From the NCBI RefSeq assembly GCF_003952005.1, contig NZ_QXGJ01000007.1, positions 93,841 to 157,840 on the forward strand: DNA of 64,000 nt, in the 5' to 3' direction. Source of the DNA: Bifidobacterium callimiconis (lineage in GTDB: Bacteria; Actinomycetota; Actinomycetes; Actinomycetales; Bifidobacteriaceae). Below the pieces are notes generated by a model. The model was not told the DNA's origin. It saw nothing but the letters and a program-made list of their open reading frames with translations, and searched no databases. A program made the position numbers and the translations under genes. Shown here piece after piece: positions 58,400-64,000 of this stretch; positions within the stretch are counted from its first letter, which is position 1, and every line of letters begins with the position of its first letter.

Positions 58400-59542
58400 A
58401 TGCTCAAGTTTTCCGTACCGCAGAACATCATCGTCGACTATGGTGGCGTGAGCCGACTTGGCACCTACGCCGGCGAACTCAAGATGACGAACGCGCTGAT
58501 CATCGCCGACCCGTTCCTGGCCGACGCGCCCCTCGCCAAGCAGGCCACCGACTCCCTCGACGAGGCCGGCATCAAACACGTCATGTTTACCGATGTGAAG
58601 CCCAACCCCACCGCGGTGTGCGTGGACGAGGCCGCCGCACTGTTCAAGGATCACGACTGCGACTCGATCATCGCCATCGGCGGCGGCTCGTCGCTCGACG
58701 TGGCCAAGGCCGTGGGCGTGGTCGCCAAGTTCGGCGGCGAGATCGGCGACTACGAGGGCATGAACACCGTGCCCGGCCCGATCGTGCCGTTCATCGCCAT
58801 TCCCACCACCGCCGGCACCGGCAGCGAAGTCACCTCGTTCTCCGTAATTACCGACGAAGTGCGTAACTACAAGCTCACCGTCGGCAGCAAGCTCCTGCTG
58901 CCCGCCTACGCGATCCTCGACCCGGGCGTGCTCGCCACCGTCCCCGCCCGCGTGGCAGCCGCATGCGGCACCGACGCCATGGTGCACGCCATCGAATCGT
59001 TCACCAACACCGTGGACAGCACGTTCTCCGGCATGTACTCGCTCGAGGCGCTGCGCCTGATCGGCAAATACCTCAAGCGTTTCTACGCTCGCCGCGACGA
59101 CGCCAAGGCTGCACGCGGCATGATGGTCGCCGCCACCATGGCCGGCATCGCGTTCGAATCCACCAGGCTCGGACTCGTGCACGCCATGAGCCACCCGATC
59201 TCCGCGTTCTTCCACGTGGCACACGGTGAGGCCAACGGCCTGCTACTGCCCAGCGTGCTCGAATTCAACGCGCTCGCGGACAAGGGCCAGTACGAGCTCA
59301 TGCACGAGGCTCTGTTCCCCGACATCGAATACACCGACACCGACGACTTCGTCTACGAGATCCGTTCCCTGCTGGGTGCGATCGGCATTCCCGACACGCT
59401 CGAGGCGGCCGGCGTGGACCGTCCGGACTTCCTCGCCGTGGTGGACCGCATGACCCACGACGCCATGGCGTCCGGCAACATCGCCGTCAATCCGCGCGCC
59501 GTCACCCCGAAGGATGTGGAGGCGATCTACCGGGCGCTGTAG
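58400..59542 (+). CDS. Iron-containing alcohol dehydrogenase (FucO-like)
   Basis: A 380-aa group III alcohol dehydrogenase. NAD-binding GGGSSLDVAKAVG, PTTAGTGSEVTSFSVI, and the metal-ligand segments GTDAMVHAIESF, HAMSHPISAFFHVAHGEANG are all present. FucO-type enzymes reduce lactaldehyde or related aldehydes to diols. GAAGGGA lies just before ATG 58400; the open frame from 58331 lacks one. Likely role: NADH-dependent aldehyde reduction. It might serve hydroxyacetone or lactaldehyde disposal, but this is inference. Confidence 0.9.
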   Translation: MLKFSVPQNIIVDYGGVSRLGTYAGELKMTNALIIADPFLADAPLAKQATDSLDEAGIKHVMFTDVKPNPTAVCVDEAAALFKDHDCDSIIAIGGGSSLDVAKAVGVVAKFGGEIGDYEGMNTVPGPIVPFIAIPTTAGTGSEVTSFSVITDEVRNYKLTVGSKLLLPAYAILDPGVLATVPARVAAACGTDAMVHAIESFTNTVDSTFSGMYSLEALRLIGKYLKRFYARRDDAKAARGMMVAATMAGIAFESTRLGLVHAMSHPISAFFHVAHGEANGLLLPSVLEFNALADKGQYELMHEALFPDIEYTDTDDFVYEIRSLLGAIGIPDTLEAAGVDRPDFLAVVDRMTHDAMASGNIAVNPRAVTPKDVEAIYRAL

Positions 59543-59629
59543 CCGAGGTGCTGCGGGCGCTGTAACCAGGGCGTTGCAGGCGTCCCGCGTCTCGTATAAC
59601 GCCTCCGGGTGCGGGTACCATAGCGACCT

Positions 59630-61048
59630 ATGCTGCAATCCGAAGCCCTCGCCATCCTCAACGCCGGCGCCAACGTGTTCCTCACCGGTGCGCCCGGTGC
59701 CGGCAAAACCTACGTGCTCAACGAGTTCGTCGCCGCGGCACGCAAGGCGGGAGCCTCGGTGGCGGTCACCGCATCCACCGGCATCGCCTCCACGCATATC
59801 AACGGCCAGACCATCCACTCGTGGAGCGGCGTCGGCGTGAGCACGTCCCTCGAGGAGGCCACGCTCAAACGCATCCGCACCCGCCGACGCAAGGCCATCG
59901 ACGCCACCGACATTCTGGTGATCGACGAGGTGTCGATGATGCACGCCTGGCTGTTCGACATGGTCGACCGCGTCTGCCGCGAACTGCGCCGTGATCCGCG
60001 GCCGTTCGGTGGACTGCAGGTCGTGCTGTCCGGCGACTTCTTCCAGCTGCCGCCGGTCAGCCGTTCGGGGCGCAACAACGACGTGGTCGCACCCACCGAG
60101 GAGTTCCTGCGGTCACGCGAGGAATACGCGCGGCGCGGACTGGACCCGGAGGGGTTCGTCACCGAGTCGCTGGTGTGGGAGGCGCTCGCGCCCACGATCT
60201 GCTACCTGACCGAACAGCATCGTCAGGACGACGGCCAGCTGCTCACCGTGCTCACCGACATCCGCGATGGCGGCGTGACCGATGCCGACCGTGCCGTATT
60301 GGGCGGGCGCATCGGCATGATGCCCGAACCGGGCGTGGTGGCCACGAACCTGTTCCCCACAAACCGTCAGGCCGACGCGCTCAACGATCTGCGGCTGAAC
60401 GAGATCGACGACGAACCGCACGGCTTCCTCGCCACGGCGGCCGGCAACGCGCAGCTGGTGGAACGGTTGAAGAAGAACATGCTCGCACCGGAACACCTGA
60501 TCCTGAAAACCGGCGCCGCGGTGATGGCGCTGCGCAACGATGCGGACCGACAGTACGTGAACGGTTCGATCGGCACGGTGACCGGATTCGCCGACGAGAG
60601 CAAGGGTGGATGGCCGATCGTACGGTTCGAGAACGGCAATATCGTGACTATGAAGCCGGCCGACTGGGAGATGATGGACGGCGAGAAGGTGCTCGCATCC
60701 GTCAGCCAGGTGCCGTTGCGCTGCGCGTGGGGTATCACGATCCACAAGTCGCAGGGTATGACGCTCGACCGCGCCGTGATGGATCTGCGTCGTACGTTCG
60801 CGCCCGGCATGGGCTATGTGGCGCTGTCCCGAGTCGAGGCGCTCAACGGCCTGTACCTGCATGGCCTGAACGAGCGCGCGTTCCTTGTCTCGCCCGACGC
60901 CGTGATGCTCGACTCCCAACTGCGCGAAGCCTCCGACGATGCCGCCGCGCACCTGGCCGCCAACGGCCCGGACGCGTTCAGTCCGGCAGTGCTTCGGCGC
61001 ATGGCCGCCGACTCCGACGACGAATTCGCCCAGGACGCCCTGTTCTGA
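59630..61048 (+). CDS. PIF1-like DNA helicase
   Basis: A 472-aa superfamily 1B helicase. Walker A GAPGAGKT is at residues 20-27, Walker B in ILVIDEVSMMHAW, motif III in VVLSGDFFQLPPV, and the C-terminal UvrD-like helicase part CAWGITIHKSQGMTLDRAVMDL and GMGYVALSRVEALNGLYLHGL. It translocates 5'-3' on single-stranded DNA; roles include G-quadruplex and fork processing. No Shine-Dalgarno precedes ATG 59630; a TACCAT box ending 8 nt upstream may give a leaderless mRNA. No obvious operon partner. Confidence 0.9.
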   Translation: MLQSEALAILNAGANVFLTGAPGAGKTYVLNEFVAAARKAGASVAVTASTGIASTHINGQTIHSWSGVGVSTSLEEATLKRIRTRRRKAIDATDILVIDEVSMMHAWLFDMVDRVCRELRRDPRPFGGLQVVLSGDFFQLPPVSRSGRNNDVVAPTEEFLRSREEYARRGLDPEGFVTESLVWEALAPTICYLTEQHRQDDGQLLTVLTDIRDGGVTDADRAVLGGRIGMMPEPGVVATNLFPTNRQADALNDLRLNEIDDEPHGFLATAAGNAQLVERLKKNMLAPEHLILKTGAAVMALRNDADRQYVNGSIGTVTGFADESKGGWPIVRFENGNIVTMKPADWEMMDGEKVLASVSQVPLRCAWGITIHKSQGMTLDRAVMDLRRTFAPGMGYVALSRVEALNGLYLHGLNERAFLVSPDAVMLDSQLREASDDAAAHLAANGPDAFSPAVLRRMAADSDDEFAQDALF

Positions 61049-61125
61049 AATCTCATCTGGGGGCGATGCCGGCCGGAGTGATGCCCTGATCCGTGCTTTC
61101 ATGGCGGTAATGAACGGCTATCTGC

Positions 61126-61317
61126 CGTTTGTGAGGTCCTTCACGTGGGTCGAAAACACCTAACCTTGACTTGTGAGGTCCTTCTTCAAGTAGAGGCTGT
61201 CGTTTGCATTGCATTTTTCGATAGTTTGTTGGAGAAAGCTGTCTCAGTGGTTCTTGATTACGCTTCCTATGAAGCGAGTATGCCAAGCAAAGGACCTCAT
61301 AAACGCTGGTTAGGTGT
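61126..61317. mobile_element. Inverted-repeat remnant (MITE or IS relic)
   Basis: About 29-nt arms at 61156-61184 and 61287-61317 share ACACCTAACC and GAGGTCCTT in inverted orientation, enclosing an AT-richer core of about 100 bp. A further partial copy (CGTTTGTGAGGTCCTTC) is at 61126-61142. There is no gene inside. The whole gap 61049-61472 is otherwise non-coding. Confidence 0.55.
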
Positions 61318-61472
61318 CTGCAGTGGTGCTGATCTGTAGCACAACTACGAGATAGGTCGTCGCAGCACCAAACGCGGTGCTGTTTTGCCCTTGCCTTGCT
61401 CCTGACTGATATGGTGAAAAATGAAGCTGTGCCTCTCGGCAGTCGCTACGCTGAAGAGGGGGAGGTGATTTC

Positions 61473-61715
61473 ATGAAGGACGGGCATGACGAGGACGTCA
61501 CCGAACCTGACACGGACGACGACCTCGATTCATTCGCACGTGAGTGGGAGAACGGCAGTGGTTTTTCCAATGACGATACTGATGACATGATCTCGGAAGG
61601 CCGGAACGCTGATTCCGCTGGCGTTGCAGGCGCAACTTCTGCCCGCCCCTGCCCCGTCACCGTCCCAAGCCGTTGCTCATCGCGTTTCTTGCCGTGTTCG
61701 CCGTGCTCGCGCTGA
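61473..61715 (+). pseudogene. N-terminal part of the deacetylase in another frame
   Basis: An acidic 60-residue segment (MKDGHDEDVTEPDTDDD onward) with a very strong AGGGGGAGGTG site before ATG 61473. It runs into frame-shifted Cys/Ser-rich nonsense and stops at 61715. Adding one C to the C4 run at 61652-61655 would join it to the polysaccharide deacetylase frame as ...CPRHRPKPLLIAFLAVF, a natural charged lead into the membrane helix. It is best read as the true gene start, separated by a frameshift or sequencing error. Confidence 0.65.
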
Positions 61716-62998
61716 TCGCCGGCGTCACGATCGCTCGTGGCGTGGCCGATTCCCGTGCGCAGGCGCATGCCGAAGCGTTGCGTTCCTGCCAGAGCGCGCA
61801 ATCGAAATACGCCACCACGGTCACCACCTACACCGCCACCATGAAAGCCGCGCGTGAGCTCGGCAAGACCCCATCCGACGACGTGGCCAACACCAAACTG
61901 CTCGATACGCTCAACGATCTCGCCGGCACCAACGACAGCTCCGTGATCGGCCTGGACCTCAATGCGCTCAACGAAAGCCAATGCTCGGGCAGCGCCGGCA
62001 CCGACGACCTCAATACCCTCGCCGGCTCGTTCAATGACGCCATCACGCCCATGTTCAAACGCACCGGCGAAGTGCAGTACGCAGCCGACAACGTGAAGGC
62101 CAGCATTGAGGATCAGAAGTCCGTCAACGTGCGGACGCGGTTGTCGTATCTCATATCCATTGCGCAGACCGTGCTCGACGTGTCGGCGGGCAAGGTCGAC
62201 GAATCGTTGCGCACCACGCTGTCCGGCGCGATCGACACGGCCACGGCATTGCAGAAGACCAACAACTTGACCGCTGAATCCACCAAGGACGCGATGGCCG
62301 ATCTGCAATCCGCCACCGACGCCGTGCGCGACGCGATGCCGCTCGACTGCCGACTGAACAAATGCGTGGCGCTCACCTTCGACGACGGACCGGACAAAAC
62401 GAACACGCCCAAGGTACTTGACGTGCTCAACAAGGCCGGCGTGCCAGCCACGTTCTTCGTGCAAGGGCAGAACATTACCGGCAGCAACGTGGACCTGCTC
62501 AAACGAACAGCCGCGGAAGGCCATGAGATCGGCAGCATGTCGTGGTCGCATACGCAGTTGCATGCGCTGTCGGCCGGCGATCTGAAAACCAGCCTTGACA
62601 AGACTTCCGATGCGATCGAGAACGCGATCGGCAGTCGGCCGACGCTTCTGAGAGCGCCGGACGGCGCATGGAGCGATGCCGTGCTCAGCCAGGCCAAGGC
62701 CGATGGCATGAGTCTGGTGCTGTGGAACATCGATTCGCAGGATTGGAAGAGTCGTGACGCCGACGCCACCGTGAAGCAGGTGGTGGATACCACGTTGAGT
62801 GGATCCATCGTCGATCTGCACGATACGTATGGCAGCACGGCCAAGGCGATCCCGCGGATCGTGAAACAGCTGCAGGATCAGGGATATCATTTCGTAACCG
62901 TGAGCAAGCTGCTCGAGGGCGGCGCCCGGCCCGGCGAGATCTACTACTCTGCCGGAGATTCCGACGCCTACGCCGGCGGGGTGCTTGCGGATCGGTAG
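61673..62998 (+). CDS. Polysaccharide deacetylase (NodB) family, frameshifted at 5' end
   Basis: A 441-aa open frame. One transmembrane segment (LLIAFLAVFAVLALIAGVTIA) precedes an extracellular helical region and a C-terminal NodB domain with TFDDGP (motif 1), GHEIGSMSWSHTQL (motif 2), RAPDGAW (motif 3), WNIDSQDW (motif 4) and IVDLHD (motif 5). Family members deacetylate peptidoglycan or other N-acetyl glycans. In motif 2 the first metal-binding His is replaced by Met, so activity is uncertain. The TTG at 61673 has no ribosome binding site; the natural start is probably 61473 in another frame. Confidence 0.82.
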   Translation: MLIAFLAVFAVLALIAGVTIARGVADSRAQAHAEALRSCQSAQSKYATTVTTYTATMKAARELGKTPSDDVANTKLLDTLNDLAGTNDSSVIGLDLNALNESQCSGSAGTDDLNTLAGSFNDAITPMFKRTGEVQYAADNVKASIEDQKSVNVRTRLSYLISIAQTVLDVSAGKVDESLRTTLSGAIDTATALQKTNNLTAESTKDAMADLQSATDAVRDAMPLDCRLNKCVALTFDDGPDKTNTPKVLDVLNKAGVPATFFVQGQNITGSNVDLLKRTAAEGHEIGSMSWSHTQLHALSAGDLKTSLDKTSDAIENAIGSRPTLLRAPDGAWSDAVLSQAKADGMSLVLWNIDSQDWKSRDADATVKQVVDTTLSGSIVDLHDTYGSTAKAIPRIVKQLQDQGYHFVTVSKLLEGGARPGEIYYSAGDSDAYAGGVLADR

Positions 62999-63074
62999 GT
63001 TCGTCTTGCGTGCGCTCTGCTTTTGCGAGAGTGATGGACGGTTCGAGGGAGGGGTGGGCTTGACGATGGCTGGT

Positions 63075-63126
63075 TCCCTCCCTCTGTCATGACGTTCGCC
63101 ATGACATCTCCTTCCCTCGGAGGGAG
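63075..63126 (-). repeat. GGGAGG-family repeat (reverse, type b)
   Basis: CCCTCCCTC, TGTCATGACG..CCATGACA hairpin (slightly degraded), then CTCCTTCCCTCGGAGGGAG. It sits between convergent genes. Confidence 0.68.
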
Positions 63127-63149
63127 AATGTGGGGGGTGGGTGTGATGG

Positions 63150-63998
63150 TTAGCGGAGTTGTGAGATTCTGGTGACTAGGGTTTTCGCAGCGCCCAGACT
63201 GCGTTCGTAGCGGTCCGCGATCGTTACGAGCAGTATGCCGCCGACCGCCAGCCATACCCACCAGAACGCCAGCGAGAACATGACGATCCACGACCACAGC
63301 AATACGATCACGTGCAGAATCAGCGTTGCCGTGCCGGCGATGAGCGGCGCCTGCCAGCTGAGTAACGCCCCCGCGATCAGCACAGCCAGCGCGATTACGA
63401 ACAGCAGGATCTCCCGCACCGGGAACGTGTGGCCGGGACTGGCCGGTGTCATGCCTCCGGGCAGTGTTCCGTACACGATCTGGTCGCGCGCCCACCGTTC
63501 ATTCCACGAGACGAGCAGCATCGGCGCGAGCAGCGTCGTCAGGCCGGGCCAGAGCGCGGGCCAGCTGCGCAGTGCGGGACGTCGTCTCATCCACATCGAT
63601 CCGATCACGAGCGCCGCCACGCCGAACAACGCAGCAGGCACGTCCGGCGGCAGCGGGCGGTAGTCGTTCGTCAACGACAGTCCCATCATGCCCACGCCCA
63701 TCATCGACGTGATGATGGTGAGGATCCAACGGTTCGCGTCGGCGATCGTGGTGCGCGCGCGTTGCCGGGACCGCGAATCCGGCATCGACTGAGCGCCCGG
63801 CGTCGGCGGAACAGGTGTCACAGGCTGTGGATTGTGTTCCGATTGGGTGACGGGGATCGGCACGACCGGAGACATTGGACGTTCCGAAGGCGTCGGACGA
63901 ACGGCCTGTGGACCAGCGGCTGTGCGAATCCACATCAGTGTGGCGATGATCATCGGAACCGCGTAGGCGGCCAGTGACGTGGCCGCCGCGTACCGCAC
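63150..63998 (-). CDS. C-terminal part of a large membrane protein (truncated by window end)
   Basis: The visible 282 residues contain about eight hydrophobic helices, a Pro/Ser-rich linker (about residues 30-85) and a basic C-terminal end (ADRYERSLGAAKTLVTRISQLR). The reading frame is likely to continue past the window edge, so the first visible Met is probably internal. The layout recalls the long polytopic proteins of unknown function common in actinobacteria. No catalytic motif is visible. Confidence 0.6.
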   Translation of the reverse strand: MRYAAATSLAAYAVPMIIATLMWIRTAAGPQAVRPTPSERPMSPVVPIPVTQSEHNPQPVTPVPPTPGAQSMPDSRSRQRARTTIADANRWILTIITSMMGVGMMGLSLTNDYRPLPPDVPAALFGVAALVIGSMWMRRRPALRSWPALWPGLTTLLAPMLLVSWNERWARDQIVYGTLPGGMTPASPGHTFPVREILLFVIALAVLIAGALLSWQAPLIAGTATLILHVIVLLWSWIVMFSLAFWWVWLAVGGILLVTIADRYERSLGAAKTLVTRISQLR

Positions 63999-64000
63999 AT

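Noticed and set aside
61145..61339. 64-codon open frame within the inverted-repeat relic
   Set aside because: It spans the repeat arms, has no ribosome binding site and no similarity to a transposase.

Overview
The window is a stretch of a high-GC Gram-positive chromosome and is best read as Bifidobacterium. Supporting signs are a complete S10-spc-alpha ribosomal operon in actinobacterial order, frequent GTG and TTG starts, a fused AdhE, a short NusA, no phage or plasmid genes, and many small palindromic GGGGAG-type intergenic repeats. The species cannot be named from the sequence alone.

Layout. Positions 1-1600 hold no protein gene: two copies of a 99-nt two-hairpin element, a tRNA-Ser(GCU) and a degenerate tandem repeat. 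Positions 1600-8060 carry a 2-hydroxyacid dehydrogenase, a YigZ/IMPACT protein, a leucine-rich-repeat-variant protein, 4-alpha-glucanotransferase (malQ) overlapped by a Vsr endonuclease, and rplM-rpsI. Positions 8555-14311 carry a glycogen debranching enzyme divergent from adhE. Positions 14536-22122 look like a regulated anaerobic sugar-catabolic cluster: glycyl-radical activase, DeoR regulator, glycyl-radical dehydratase, fructose-6-phosphate-aldolase-type enzyme, ROK kinase and a GRP sugar permease. Two nearly identical operators tie the activase/regulator promoters to the dehydratase promoter. Positions 22796-26290 carry acetolactate decarboxylase, an AbiEi-like/nuclease-like orphan enclosed by 115-bp inverted flanks and 14 copies of a short motif, and a YwiC-like membrane protein.

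Positions 26883-42945 are the S10-spc-alpha block (rpsJ to rplQ, with secY, adk, infA and rpmJ) followed by truA. Map is absent after adk and rpsD is absent before rpoA. Several long perfect hairpins without U-tracts lie between sub-blocks. Positions 43326-46485 carry a fused circularly permuted ATP-grasp/alpha-E protein and a transglutaminase-like protein, then a tRNA-Ser(CGA). Positions 46740-55529 hold a secreted hypothetical protein, nusA, infB, rbfA, truB and ribF. Positions 55719-63998 hold a short-chain dehydrogenase behind duplicated palindromes, a class III aminotransferase, an iron alcohol dehydrogenase, a PIF1-like helicase, a probably frameshifted polysaccharide deacetylase and the end of a large membrane protein.

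Most interesting points: (1) the glycyl-radical sugar cluster with its shared operator, possibly a 1,5-anhydroglucitol-type pathway; (2) the inverted-repeat-bounded AbiEi-like element with its motif array; (3) a palindromic repeat family whose hairpin stems covary, one copy lying in frame inside truB; (4) the paired 99-nt hairpin elements at the left edge; (5) a perfect parS-like 14-mer inside the dehydratase gene.
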